Under the pieces are notes generated by a model. The model made no database searches. It saw only the letters and a program-made list of their open reading frames with translations, and had not been told where the DNA came from. From Bordetella pseudohinzii (GTDB lineage Bacteria; Pseudomonadota; Gammaproteobacteria; Burkholderiales; Burkholderiaceae_B): a stretch of 64,000 bases of DNA. A program made the translations under genes and the position numbers. Positions 55,770-64,000 of this stretch are shown piece after piece. Where the stretch lies: the NCBI RefSeq assembly GCF_000657795.2, contig NZ_JHEP02000012.1:1-64000 (forward strand), written 5' to 3'. Position 1 is the first letter of the stretch; each line of letters begins with the position of its first letter.

Positions 55770-56195
55770 ATGCTGCTCGATCCGCTGGACCGCCGCCTCA
55801 TCGCCCTGCTGCGCACCGACGCGCGCCTGCCCACGGCCGCGCTGGCCAAGCAATTAGGAGTCTCGCGCGGCACGGTCCAGAACCGCATGCAGCGCCTGGA
55901 GCGCGAGGGCGTCATCACGGGCTACACCGTGCGCATGGCCGAGCATGAGGACGAGGCCGGCGTGCAGGCCATCACGCTCATCGAAGTGCATGGCGCGGCG
56001 ACCGACCGGGTCATCGCGGCGCTGCGCCGCCTGCCCGAAGCCACGCGGGTGCATTCGACCAATGGCCGCTGGGATCTGGTCGTTCATGTGCACGCGGCCG
56101 ACCTCAGCGCCTTTGACCGCGTGCTCAGGGAAGTGCGCAGCATCAGCGGCGTCTCCAACTCCGAGAGCCATCTGCTGCTGGCCGCCCACCGCTAG
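55770..56195 (+). CDS. Lrp/AsnC-family regulator
   Basis: A 141-residue regulator: N-terminal winged helix (LDPLDRRLIALLRTDARLPTAALAKQLGVSRGTVQNRMQRLEREGVI), then a RAM/AsnC effector domain from about residue 65. Divergent from arginase, so it probably activates it in response to arginine or ornithine (inference from position). It overlaps the convergent IclR gene by 4 bp. Confidence 0.92.
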   Translation: MLLDPLDRRLIALLRTDARLPTAALAKQLGVSRGTVQNRMQRLEREGVITGYTVRMAEHEDEAGVQAITLIEVHGAATDRVIAALRRLPEATRVHSTNGRWDLVVHVHAADLSAFDRVLREVRSISGVSNSESHLLLAAHR

Positions 56196-57043
56196 GCCAT
56201 CCCCGGCGCTGCGCCGCCCTGTCCCAGGAAGTGGTTGGGCCGGCGCAGGGCCGGATCGAAGGGATTGACCTGCGCGCCGATCTGCCCGGCCTCCTTGCGC
56301 AGCATTTGCACAATCATGGGCAGGCGCTCGGCGCTCATGCGTTCGGACGGCGCGGCCACGCTGAGCGCGGCCACCACGGCACCGTTGCGGTCGGTAATGG
56401 GAACCGCCAGGCCCATGGTCCCCGGATACAGCGCGGGCCCCGTCGACAGCGCGTAATCCTGCGCCAGGCATTCGTTCAGGCGCACCCGCACCGAGATCTC
56501 GTCCATGAAGCCCAGGTGCCGCAGGCGCGGAATATTGAAGCGGATGATTTCTTCGCGCTCGGCTTCGGGCAAGCGCGCCAGCAGGATCAGGCCCGCCTGA
56601 CCCAGGCCCAGCGGCACTTTGCCGCCGATATCGCCCGTGTGCGAGCGCACGGGAAAAGGGCCGTCGATACGGTCCAGGCAGACCGCGTCAAAACCATGGC
56701 GCACCAGCAGGAAGACCGTGTCATTGAGCATGCCCGATAAACGCAGCAAGGCCGGCCGGCTGATTTCACGCAGCGTGGAATGACGGTTGCCGGCGCTGGC
56801 CGCCAGGGCAAAGAAGGCGACGCTGAGCTGATAGGCCTTGCTTTGGGGCGGCTGCTCGACCATGTCTTCCTGGATGAGGGCCTGCAGCACGCGATGCGCG
56901 GTGGCCGGCGCCTGGCCGGTGCGCGCGGCGATGTCGGTCAGGCGCAAGCGCTCTCCCTGGGCCTCGGCCAGCACCCGCAGCACGCCGAAAGCCCTGCTCA
57001 ACACCCCCTGGCCGGCGCCCTCGTCCTTGTCATCAGCCTTCAT
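56192..57043 (-). CDS. IclR-family transcriptional regulator
   Basis: A 283-residue regulator: winged helix at residues ~13-75 (RLTDIAARTGQAPATAHRVLQALIQEDMVEQ) and an IclR effector domain with HTGDIGGKVPLGLGQAG, ALSTGPALYPGTMGLAVPI and VVAALSVAAPSERM. Divergent from the Pot-type transporter and oxidase operon, with an inverted repeat between them; it is the likely local regulator of that operon. Confidence 0.92.
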   Translation of the reverse strand: MKADDKDEGAGQGVLSRAFGVLRVLAEAQGERLRLTDIAARTGQAPATAHRVLQALIQEDMVEQPPQSKAYQLSVAFFALAASAGNRHSTLREISRPALLRLSGMLNDTVFLLVRHGFDAVCLDRIDGPFPVRSHTGDIGGKVPLGLGQAGLILLARLPEAEREEIIRFNIPRLRHLGFMDEISVRVRLNECLAQDYALSTGPALYPGTMGLAVPITDRNGAVVAALSVAAPSERMSAERLPMIVQMLRKEAGQIGAQVNPFDPALRRPNHFLGQGGAAPGMA

Positions 57044-57087
57044 GACTTTCCTTTTTTGCGGAATGTTCTATCTACATTCATCACTTT

Positions 57088-57106
57088 AATTCCAATTAAC
57101 GGAATT
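57088..57106. promoter_or_regulatory. inverted repeat, candidate IclR operator
   Basis: AATTCC-AATTAAC-GGAATT has 6-bp arms with a 7-nt spacer, 44 bp from the IclR start codon inside a very AT-rich stretch. A TTATAC box at 57125-57130 may be the -10 of the transporter operon, which would place the repeat at its -35 region. Confidence 0.55.
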
Positions 57107-57254
57107 TTCTAAATAAAAATTCTCTTATACGGAAAAACACCAATGGCCGGTGGATTTGGCGGACTCCTAGACTGGGCTGCGTTCTCATTGGCGCCGGCCA
57201 GCCCTGAGCGGCCTGCGCCCCCCCAACGCCGCGGCACGCGGATACGAGGCGGAC

Positions 57255-58316
57255 ATGGCATTCCTGCGGCTGGAGCACGTCTCCAAGAATTACGGCGATC
57301 TCTGTGTCGTCGCCGATATGAACCTGGAGGTGGAACAAGGCGAGTTCCTATCCCTGCTCGGCCCGTCGGGCTGCGGCAAGACCACCACCTTGCAGATGAT
57401 CGCCGGCTTTGCCGAGGTCACGCGCGGGCGCATCACGCTCGATGGCCGCGACATCACGCACGCCAAGCCCAATACGCGCGGCCTGGGCATCGTGTTTCAG
57501 AGCTATGCGCTGTTTCCGCACATGACGGTCAATGACAATGTGGCGTTCGGCCTGGCCATGCGGCGTCTGGCGCGCGACGAGCGCGAGCGCCGCACGCGCG
57601 AGGCGCTGGCCCTGGTCAAGCTGGACAATTACGGCGAACGCTATCCGCGCGAACTGTCCGGCGGCCAGCGCCAGCGCGTGGCCCTGGCGCGCGCCCTGGT
57701 GATCCGACCGCCCGTGCTGCTGCTCGACGAACCCTTGTCCAATCTCGACGCGCAACTGCGCGAGGAGATGCAGTTCGAGCTGCGGGGCATCCAGCGCCAG
57801 ATCGGCACCACGACCATCATGGTCACCCACGACCAGGCCGAGGCCCTGTCGATCAGCGACCGGGTGGTGGTCATGCAGGAGGGCCGCGCGACGCAGATCG
57901 ACGCCCCTTACCGCATGTACGAACACCCGCGGACCGATTTCATTTCGCGCTTCGTGGGCAAGACCAATATGCTGGCGGCGCGCGTGGCGCGCGCCGGCGA
58001 GCGCGCCGACATCCAGGCCGGACCGCTGACGCTGCAAGTCGATGGCCAGGGCCTGCGCGCCGGCGACGACCTTCAGCTGTCGCTGCGCCCGGAAAAACTG
58101 CTGCCGGTGGCCCCGGGTCAGGGCCGCCTCGACGGCCGCGTGGTCACGCGCTACTTCCTGGGCAGCCAATGGCAATACGAACTGGACACGCCGCTGGGCA
58201 AGCTGATCATGCTCACGCCCAATGACGGGCGGACGCCCCACGCCGATGGCCAGACCGTAGGCCTGGACTGGGCCGATGGCACGCCGCGGCTATTGGCCGC
58301 CGGGGAGCGGCGATGA
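57255..58316 (+). CDS. ABC transporter ATPase, PotA/FbpC type
   Basis: A 353-residue ATPase: Walker A GPSGCGKTTTLQMIAGF, signature [15 protein letters not shown], Walker B LLLDEPLSNLD and a C-terminal TOBE domain (LSLRPEKLLPV). This class serves polyamine, iron or opine-type importers. The start at 57255 lies about 15 nt after GGCGGACA-like spacing, with a weak site. Its stop overlaps the first permease gene by 4 bp. Confidence 0.93.
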   Translation: MAFLRLEHVSKNYGDLCVVADMNLEVEQGEFLSLLGPSGCGKTTTLQMIAGFAEVTRGRITLDGRDITHAKPNTRGLGIVFQSYALFPHMTVNDNVAFGLAMRRLARDERERRTREALALVKLDNYGERYPRELSGGQRQRVALARALVIRPPVLLLDEPLSNLDAQLREEMQFELRGIQRQIGTTTIMVTHDQAEALSISDRVVVMQEGRATQIDAPYRMYEHPRTDFISRFVGKTNMLAARVARAGERADIQAGPLTLQVDGQGLRAGDDLQLSLRPEKLLPVAPGQGRLDGRVVTRYFLGSQWQYELDTPLGKLIMLTPNDGRTPHADGQTVGLDWADGTPRLLAAGERR

Positions 58317-59179
58317 GCACCCTGACCGCCAAGCCCCGTAGCGACGGCCTGCCCGCCCTGCTGGGCTCGCTGCCCTTGACGCTGCTGTTCCTGACGCTGG
58401 TGCTCACGCCGCTGGCGCTGACGCTGCTGCTGTCCTTCGCGCAGTTCGACTACAACACCGGCATCCAGCCCGGCTATACGCTGGACCAATATCTACAGGT
58501 ACTGACGGACGGCTATTTCCTGGAGATCTTCTGGCGCACTTTCTGGATCGCCGCGCTCACCACGCTGATCTGCGTGCTGATCGGCGCGCCCGAAGCCTAC
58601 ATCCTGTCGCGCATGAGCAAGCCCTGGCGTTCCATCTTCCTGCTGGCGGTGCTCTCGCCGCTGCTGATTTCCCTGGTGGTGCGCGCCTTTGGCTGGAGCC
58701 TGCTGCTGGGTCCCAGCGGCCCGCTGGGCAAGACCGCCGCCGCCCTGGGCCTGGGCCCGCTGCTCTACACGCCCACGGCCATCATCATCGGCCTGGTGCA
58801 CGTGATGCTGCCCTTCATGGTCATCCCGGTGTGGACCTCGCTGCAAAAACTGGATCCCACCGTGGAACAGGCCGCCTATTCCTTAAACGCCTCGCGCGCG
58901 CAGACGCTGTGGCGGGTGGTGCTGCCGCAGGCCATGCCGGGCGTGCTCTCGGGCAGCCTCATCGTCTTCGGCCTGTCGGCCAGCTCCTTCGCCATCCCGG
59001 CGCTGCTGGGCGGGCGTCGCCTGAAGATGGTGGCCACCATCGTCTACGACGAATTCCTGACGGAACTGAACTGGCCCTTGGGCGCGGCCATCGCCATGCT
59101 GCTGCTGGTGGCCAACGTCATCATCATGATGAGCTACAACCGGGTGGTGGAGCGATCCTACCGCCGCAGCCTGGGCTGA
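58313..59179 (+). CDS. ABC transporter permease, PotB type
   Basis: A 288-residue permease with six membrane segments and the EAA-like loop LDPTVEQAAYSLNASRAQTLWRVVLPQAMPG. Overlaps the ATPase gene (ATGA) and is followed after 6 nt by the second permease gene. Confidence 0.93.
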   Translation: MSTLTAKPRSDGLPALLGSLPLTLLFLTLVLTPLALTLLLSFAQFDYNTGIQPGYTLDQYLQVLTDGYFLEIFWRTFWIAALTTLICVLIGAPEAYILSRMSKPWRSIFLLAVLSPLLISLVVRAFGWSLLLGPSGPLGKTAAALGLGPLLYTPTAIIIGLVHVMLPFMVIPVWTSLQKLDPTVEQAAYSLNASRAQTLWRVVLPQAMPGVLSGSLIVFGLSASSFAIPALLGGRRLKMVATIVYDEFLTELNWPLGAAIAMLLLVANVIIMMSYNRVVERSYRRSLG

Positions 59180-59185
59180 CGCGCC

Positions 59186-59980
59186 ATGCAGAAGAACGGT
59201 CCTTTCGCCCTGGCCTTCAATCTCCTGGTGGTGGCCTTTGTGCTGGCGCCGCTGGTGATCGTATGCCTGGTGGCCTTCACGCCGGCCTCGACCCTGTCTA
59301 TCCCCACGACGGCGTTCTCGCTGCGCTGGTTCCGGGCGGTTTTCGCGCATGCGGACTTCATGCAGGCCTTGCGCAACAGCCTCTGGCTAGCCTTCTGTTC
59401 GGCCAGCATCGCGACCCTGCTGGCCATCCCCGCCGCCATCGCCATCACGCGCTACCGCTTCCCCGGCCGCGATGCGCTCAATGGCCTGTTTCTCTCTCCG
59501 CTCATGATCCCCCACCTGGTGCTGGGCGTGGCCCTGCTGCGCTTCTTTGCGCTCATGGGCACCACCGGCAGCTTCGGATGGCTGGCGCTGGCGCATGTGG
59601 TGGTGATCACCCCTTATGTGATGCGCCTGGTGATCGGCGCGCTGGTGGGCTTTGACCGTTCGGTCGAGCATGCCGCGCAATCGCTGGGCGCCGGCCGCGC
59701 CACGGTCTTCCTGAGGATCACCCTGCCCATGATCCTGCCGGGGGTCTCCGGCGGCTGGCTGCTGGCCTTCATCAACAGTTTCGATGAGTTGACCATGTCG
59801 GTCTTCATCACCGCGCCCAGCACCGTGACGCTGCCGGTGCGCATGTACATGTATGCCACGGAATCGGTCGATCCCATGATGGCGGCGGTCTCGGCCCTGG
59901 TGATCGCGCTGACCGCGCTCACCATGCTGCTGCTGGACCGGGTCTATGGACTGGACCGTGTGCTGGTCGGGCAAAAATAA
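59186..59980 (+). CDS. ABC transporter permease, PotC type
   Basis: A 264-residue permease with the EAA-like loop FDRSVEHAAQSLGAGRATVFLRITLPMILPG and the FINSFDELTMSVFIT segment typical of PotC. Forms the heterodimer with the preceding gene product; 16 nt before the small iron-sulfur subunit gene. Confidence 0.93.
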   Translation: MQKNGPFALAFNLLVVAFVLAPLVIVCLVAFTPASTLSIPTTAFSLRWFRAVFAHADFMQALRNSLWLAFCSASIATLLAIPAAIAITRYRFPGRDALNGLFLSPLMIPHLVLGVALLRFFALMGTTGSFGWLALAHVVVITPYVMRLVIGALVGFDRSVEHAAQSLGAGRATVFLRITLPMILPGVSGGWLLAFINSFDELTMSVFITAPSTVTLPVRMYMYATESVDPMMAAVSALVIALTALTMLLLDRVYGLDRVLVGQK

Positions 59981-59996
59981 CCAGGCGGAGATCATC

Positions 59997-60302
59997 GTGC
60001 CTTTACTGAATCGCGTGGCCGAGACCCATCGTCCCACGCTGGCCTTCACGCTGGACGGCCAACCGGCCGTCGCCTTGCAAGGCGATACCCTGCTCACGGC
60101 CGTGCTCACCCGCGGCGAACAACTGCGGCTCTCGGAATTCAGCGGCGCCCCGCGCGCCGGCTTCTGCATGATGGGCGCCTGCCAGGATTGCTGGATGCAG
60201 CTGGAGGACGGCCGGCGCGTGCGCGCCTGCTCGACCCTGGTGCAGGCCGGCATGCGGGTGCTGACCCATCCCCGCGCGGCGGGTCCGGGAGCGGCGGCAT
60301 GA
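59997..60302 (+). CDS. small [2Fe-2S] subunit of an amine/opine-type dehydrogenase (HcnA/OoxC-like)
   Basis: A 101-residue protein with a plant-type [2Fe-2S] motif: CMMGACQDC (C-x4-C-x2-C) and a fourth Cys about ten residues on in VRACSTLV. The start is GTG 59997 with GGAG upstream; the frame is open earlier but without a site. In HcnABC and in D-hydroxyproline and opine dehydrogenases such a subunit passes electrons from the two flavoproteins to the respiratory chain. Overlaps the next gene. Confidence 0.88.
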   Translation: MPLLNRVAETHRPTLAFTLDGQPAVALQGDTLLTAVLTRGEQLRLSEFSGAPRAGFCMMGACQDCWMQLEDGRRVRACSTLVQAGMRVLTHPRAAGPGAAA

Positions 60303-61669
60303 TGCCTCATCCCGCCATCGTGGGCGCCGGTCCGGCCGGCGTACGCGCCGCGCAGACGCTGGCCGCCGCGGGCCTGCGGCCGGTGGTGATCGACGAAGCG
60401 CCACGCGCCGGCGGGCAGATCTATCGCCAGCCCCCCGAGGGTTTCACGCGCGCCAAGGCCGAGCTCTACGGCTCCGAGCATCGCAAGGCCGACGCCATCC
60501 ATCGCGCGATGGAGGCGCTGCGCGACAAGGTCGACTACCACCCCGAGACCCTGGTCTGGAACTGCGAGGATGGCGTTCTCGACCTGATGCGCGATGGCGT
60601 CTCGCAGAGTATCGGCTACAGCCATCTCATCCTGGCCACCGGCGCCACCGATCGGGTGCTGCCCTTTCCCGGCTGGCTGACCCCGGGGGTCTACACCCTG
60701 GGCGGCTCGCAGGTCGCGCTCAAATACCAGGGCTGCGCCATCGGCGGCCGCTGCGTGTTCCTGGGCACGGGCCCGCTGCTATACCTGGTGGCGTATCAGT
60801 ACGCCCGCGCCGGCGCCCGGGTCGCGGCCGTGCTGGATACCGCGCGGCCGGGCGGCCGGCTGGCCGCGCTGCCCGGCATGCTGGCCGCGCCCGGCCTGCT
60901 GGCGCGCGGCATGGGCTATATGGCCTGGCTGCGGCTGCATGGCGTGCCGGTGCGCACGGGCGTGCGTCCGCTGGCGGTGCTGGGCAGCAAGCGCGTGGCC
61001 GGACTGCGCTACCGCGACGGCCGGGGCCGTGAACAGCACATCGAATGCGATGCGCTGGGCTATGGCCTGACCCTGCGCGCCGAAACCCAGCTGGCCGGCC
61101 TGGCCGGCTGCGAATTCGAATTCAACGCCCGCGACCGCAATTGGCTGCCGCGCCGTGATGCCGCCGGACGCTGTTCGGTGCCGGGTGTCTATGCGGCAGG
61201 CGACGGCGCGGGCATCGCCGGCGCCGATGCGGCCGAATTGGCCGGCGAGCGCGCCGCGCTGGCCCTGCTGGCCGACGCCGGGCTGCCGCACGATCCCGCG
61301 CGCGCCGACTGGCTGGAACGCCGGCTCGCCCGCATCGGCCGCGTGCGCGACGCGCTGGAGCGCGCCTTTCCCTTTCCCGCCGATTGGCCGATCGCCGATG
61401 ACGTCATGCTGTGCCGCTGCGAGGAAATCAGCGCCGGCGCCCTGCGCGCCGTGGCCCGCGACGGCCTGGCGAAGGAACTGAATCGCGCCAAGGCGCTCAC
61501 CCGCGTGGGCATGGGCCGCTGCCAGGGGCGCATGTGCGCGGCCGGCGCGGCCGAGGTCATGTCGCAGGCCCTGGGCGTGGCGCCGCAGGCGGTGGGCCGC
61601 CTGCGCAACCAACCGCCGGTCAAACCCATCCCTGTGCATCTGGCCATCGCGCGGGAAGCCGGACAATGA
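60299..61669 (+). CDS. FAD/NAD(P)-binding subunit with C-terminal Fe-S cysteine motif (HcnB/OoxA-like)
   Basis: A 456-residue flavoprotein: GAGPAGVRAAQTLAAAG at the start for FAD, APRAGGQIYRQ, a second dinucleotide site, and a C-terminal Bfd-like domain with LCRCEEI and GRCQGRMC holding four cysteines for a [2Fe-2S] cluster. This is the alpha or electron-transfer subunit of heteromeric amino- or imino-acid oxidases. Overlaps both neighbours by 4 bp. ATG 60302 is an equally possible start. Confidence 0.9.
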   Translation: MMPHPAIVGAGPAGVRAAQTLAAAGLRPVVIDEAPRAGGQIYRQPPEGFTRAKAELYGSEHRKADAIHRAMEALRDKVDYHPETLVWNCEDGVLDLMRDGVSQSIGYSHLILATGATDRVLPFPGWLTPGVYTLGGSQVALKYQGCAIGGRCVFLGTGPLLYLVAYQYARAGARVAAVLDTARPGGRLAALPGMLAAPGLLARGMGYMAWLRLHGVPVRTGVRPLAVLGSKRVAGLRYRDGRGREQHIECDALGYGLTLRAETQLAGLAGCEFEFNARDRNWLPRRDAAGRCSVPGVYAAGDGAGIAGADAAELAGERAALALLADAGLPHDPARADWLERRLARIGRVRDALERAFPFPADWPIADDVMLCRCEEISAGALRAVARDGLAKELNRAKALTRVGMGRCQGRMCAAGAAEVMSQALGVAPQAVGRLRNQPPVKPIPVHLAIAREAGQ

Positions 61670-62820
61670 GTATCGAAACCGAAGTCCTCATCATCGGCGG
61701 CGGCATCGTCGGGGCCAGCGCGGCCCTGTTCCTGCGCCGCCGCGGCCTGCCCGTGATCTTGCTGGACATGGGCGCCTGCGGCGCGCGCGCCAGCGGCGTG
61801 AACTACGGCGGCGTGCGCCGCCAGGGCCGCCCGCTGGCGCAAATGCCCCTGACCGCGCGCGCCCATGAGCTGTGGGGGCAATTGCCTGGCCTGATCGGCA
61901 CCGATGGCGAGTATGTGCGCAGCGGCCATCTCAAGCTGGCGCGCACCGAGCAGGACCTGGATGAACTCCGCGCCTATCGCGAGCGCACCGAAGGCTGGGG
62001 CATGGATCTGCATATCCTCCCGGCCGATGCGCTGCGCCGGCGTTTCGCCTGGCTGGACCCTGGGCTGGCCGGCGGCTCATTCTGCCCCGAGGATGGACAC
62101 GCCAACCCGCGCCTGGTCTCTCCGGCCTTCGCCCAGGCCGCCGCGCGCGCGGGCGCGGACGTGCGCGAGCAACAGCGCGTGGTCCAGGCGGTCGCCGAAG
62201 ACCGGCGCTTCGTGGTGCGCACCGCCTCGGGCGAGGAGATCCGCGCCCGCTTCCTGCTGAACTGCGCCGGCGCCTGGGGCGCGGACATCGCCGCGGCGTT
62301 CGGCGAACCCGTGCCCGAGACGGCCATCCATCCGCTCATGATGGTGACCGAGCCCCTGCCGGCCTTCATGGATGTCAGCCTGGGCATGCAGGGCGGCGGC
62401 ATCTACGCGCGCCAGGTCGCGCGCGGCAACTGCGTGATTGGCGGCGGGCGGGGCGCGCTGCAATCCGACGGCTTCGCGCGTCCCTCGCGCAAGGAAGTCC
62501 CCGCCCTGCTGGCGCGCGCCGCCGCCTTGCTGCCGCCGCTGCGCGGCGCGCAGGTCATCCGTTTCTGGACGGGCGTGGAAGGCAGCATGCCCGACCACAA
62601 CCCGGTGCTTGGCCCAAGCAGCAAGCTGCCTGGCCTGTTTCACGCCTTTGGCCTGTCCGGCGCCGGCTTCCAGATCGGGCCCGCCGTCGGCGAGGTCTTA
62701 TCCCAATTGGTGGCGGACGGCGCCTCGTCCCTGCCCATCGATGCATTCCGCATCGAGCGATACACGGCCGCCGCTCACGCTGCCGAGTCTCAGTCTTCCC
62801 GTGAGCACACGCTGGAGTGA
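61666..62820 (+). CDS. FAD-dependent amine/imino acid dehydrogenase catalytic subunit (HcnC/OoxB/DAO family)
   Basis: A 384-residue D-amino-acid-oxidase-like flavoprotein with IIGGGIVGASAALFLRRRG at the N-terminus and GLFHAFGLSGAGFQIGPAVGE at the C-terminus. It is the catalytic partner of the two preceding subunits and probably oxidises a secondary or imino amine such as an opine, hydroxyproline or sarcosine-like compound; which one is not visible. The frame is open upstream, but ATG 61666 overlaps the previous stop. Confidence 0.9.
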   Translation: MSIETEVLIIGGGIVGASAALFLRRRGLPVILLDMGACGARASGVNYGGVRRQGRPLAQMPLTARAHELWGQLPGLIGTDGEYVRSGHLKLARTEQDLDELRAYRERTEGWGMDLHILPADALRRRFAWLDPGLAGGSFCPEDGHANPRLVSPAFAQAAARAGADVREQQRVVQAVAEDRRFVVRTASGEEIRARFLLNCAGAWGADIAAAFGEPVPETAIHPLMMVTEPLPAFMDVSLGMQGGGIYARQVARGNCVIGGGRGALQSDGFARPSRKEVPALLARAAALLPPLRGAQVIRFWTGVEGSMPDHNPVLGPSSKLPGLFHAFGLSGAGFQIGPAVGEVLSQLVADGASSLPIDAFRIERYTAAAHAAESQSSREHTLE

Positions 62821-62822
62821 AC

Positions 62823-63890
62823 ATGAACAAGCATAAGCACGGCGCTCGCGCCAAACTGGGGAAATGGATAGCCGGCGCGCTGGTGCTGGCGGCGTCGGCC
62901 GCGAGCGCCCAGGCCCAGGAGAAAACCCTGTACGTGGGCATGAACGGCGGCGACATGGAGCGCGCCTTCACGCAGAATGTCTTCCCGGCCTTCGAAAAGG
63001 CCAACAATGTGAAGATCGTGGTCGTGCCCGGCACTTCCACCGATATCCTGGCCAAGGCGCAGGCCTTCAAGGACAAGCCGCAGATGCATGTGATGTTCCT
63101 GGACGACGGCATCATGGCGCGCGCGATCACCATGGGCCTGTGCCAGCAGATGAGCGATGATCCGGTCTTCAAGGATCTTTATCCCAGCGCTGTCATGAAG
63201 GACCGCATGGCCGCCGGCATCGATATCGGCATGACCGGCCTGGGCTACAACACGCGGATCTTCAAGGAAAAGGGCTGGGCGCCGCCCACCTCCTGGATGG
63301 ACCTGGCCGACCCGAAGTACAAGGGCAAGGTGGTGTTCCAGTCGGCCGCCGGCAGCACCTTCGGGCTACACGCCTTCCTGATGTACAACCGCATCGAGGG
63401 CGGCGACGACAAGAACACCGAGCCCGGCTTCAAGAAATGGGCCAGCACCATCGGCCCCAATGTGCTGGAATACATCCCCAACTCGGCCAAGCTCGCCGAG
63501 ATGATCCAGAACAACGAGGCGGCGATCTTCCCGCTTACGCCCACGGCGATCGCCCGCCTGAAAAAACGCGACATCCCGGTGGAGTACGCCCAGCCCAAGG
63601 AGGGATCGGTCATTTTGATGGTGGGCGAATGCGTCATCGCCAACAACAGCGAGCCCGAGCTGTCCCAGAAACTGGCCCGCTACCTGCTCACGCCCGAGGC
63701 CCAGGCCGCGGCGCTGGAGCATGGCGGCCACTTCCCGTCCAACCGCAAAGTCCAGGCCAACGCGCAGAACGAGGCCACGCTCACCCAGTTCCAAGGCTAT
63801 ATGGCCAATGCCAAAATCCTCGACTGGGACGTGATCAACGCCACGCGCCCCGCCTTCAATGCCCGCTGGAACCGGACGGTGGAGCGCTGA
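62823..63890 (+). CDS. periplasmic binding protein, PotD/FbpA-like
   Basis: A 355-residue secreted binding protein. Signal peptide cleaved after AQAQ (~residue 32), mature part beginning EKTLYVGMNGGDMERAF. It has LGYNTRIFKEKGWAPPTSWMDLADPKYKGKV, typical of this family. I prefer ATG 62823 (GGAG 6 nt upstream) over GTG 62817, which would overlap the previous gene. It completes the importer whose ATPase and permeases start the operon; the ligand is presumably the substrate of the dehydrogenase. Confidence 0.92.
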   Translation: MNKHKHGARAKLGKWIAGALVLAASAASAQAQEKTLYVGMNGGDMERAFTQNVFPAFEKANNVKIVVVPGTSTDILAKAQAFKDKPQMHVMFLDDGIMARAITMGLCQQMSDDPVFKDLYPSAVMKDRMAAGIDIGMTGLGYNTRIFKEKGWAPPTSWMDLADPKYKGKVVFQSAAGSTFGLHAFLMYNRIEGGDDKNTEPGFKKWASTIGPNVLEYIPNSAKLAEMIQNNEAAIFPLTPTAIARLKKRDIPVEYAQPKEGSVILMVGECVIANNSEPELSQKLARYLLTPEAQAAALEHGGHFPSNRKVQANAQNEATLTQFQGYMANAKILDWDVINATRPAFNARWNRTVER

Positions 63891-63899
63891 ACCAACCCC

Positions 63900-63922
63900 G
63901 GCCGGGCGCGCCGCGCCCGGCC
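63900..63922 (+). repeat. GC-only intercistronic hairpin after the binding-protein gene
   Basis: Perfect 9-bp stem GGCCGGGCG/CGCCCGGCC (63900-63908 and 63914-63922) with a 5-nt loop, followed by TCATTT. It separates the binding-protein gene from the dehydrogenase gene at the window edge. Confidence 0.6.
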
Positions 63923-63943
63923 TCATTTCGCAGGGATCCAAAC

Positions 63944-64000
63944 ATGAAGGACACGCAGTTCAACTTCCAGGGCAAGACCGCCATCGTCACCGGCGGCGCG
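63944..64000 (+). CDS. short-chain dehydrogenase (5' end only)
   Basis: Nineteen codons are present: a short leader and the first strand and glycine motif GKTAIVTGGA of a classical SDR. AGGGAT lies upstream of ATG 63944. It follows the importer/dehydrogenase operon and may act on its product. Confidence 0.75.
   Translation, partial: MKDTQFNFQGKTAIVTGGA

Overview
The window is a contiguous piece of a GC-rich betaproteobacterial chromosome with no phage, insertion sequence, CRISPR array, tRNA or rRNA gene that I can see. Gene families and gene order point to Bordetella or a close Alcaligenaceae relative. The strongest single marker is a fimbrial subunit at 54021-54647, which carries the DQTC...DTAGAT...ECP...YFEPG pattern of Bordetella Fim2/Fim3 proteins. 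The many solute-binding-protein ABC operons, the apbC-dcd neighbourhood and the pair of META-domain lipoproteins also fit.

Layout: (1) 1-1472, the end of a surface-polysaccharide locus (nucleotide-sugar dehydrogenase and a WecA/WbpL-type lipid-sugar initiating transferase), followed by a 730 bp gap that holds a well-formed promoter-to-terminator unit, probably a small RNA. (2) 2203-4927, coq7, an OsmC protein, and thyA-folA. (3) 4906-9362, a MocR-type regulator divergent from an omega-aminotransferase and a methylmalonate/malonate-semialdehyde dehydrogenase, i.e. a beta-alanine type catabolic unit. (4) 9482-17735, a Dpp/Opp-type ABC transporter enclosed by two different MlrC (M81) metallopeptidase genes. 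(5) 17833-21334, two tandem DUF945 proteins, the second with a YbjN-like C-terminal extension. (6) 21405-26234, the glycine cleavage operon gcvT-gcvH-gcvP behind a tandem glycine riboswitch. (7) 26252-35680, a LacI-type regulator facing an eight-gene operon: a Liv-type uptake system plus a 2,4'-dihydroxyacetophenone-dioxygenase-like cupin and three dehydrogenases. (8) 35684-52671, mostly housekeeping: an HI0933-type flavoprotein, a large basic-amino-acid decarboxylase, dcd, tamB-tamA-apbC, metG, trhO, lipoproteins and an XRE regulator. (9) 53089-56195, a regulator with a degenerate receiver domain, an orphan fimbrial subunit, and arginase with a divergent Lrp-type regulator. (10) 56192-64000, an IclR regulator facing a Pot-type ABC transporter fused in one operon with a three-subunit amine/opine-type dehydrogenase and its binding protein.

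The catabolic regions (3, 4, 7, 10) share one design: a dedicated regulator or transporter beside oxidoreductases or hydrolases that would act on the imported compound. The operon at 26252-34381 is the best candidate for an undescribed pathway: all its proteins are recognisable by family, but the combination does not match a pathway I know. In the three ABC operons with a binding protein, the binding-protein gene is followed by a GC-only hairpin with a perfect stem of about 10 bp, which suggests a general way of keeping the binding protein in excess. Five convergent gene pairs overlap or abut, with no room for intrinsic terminators.
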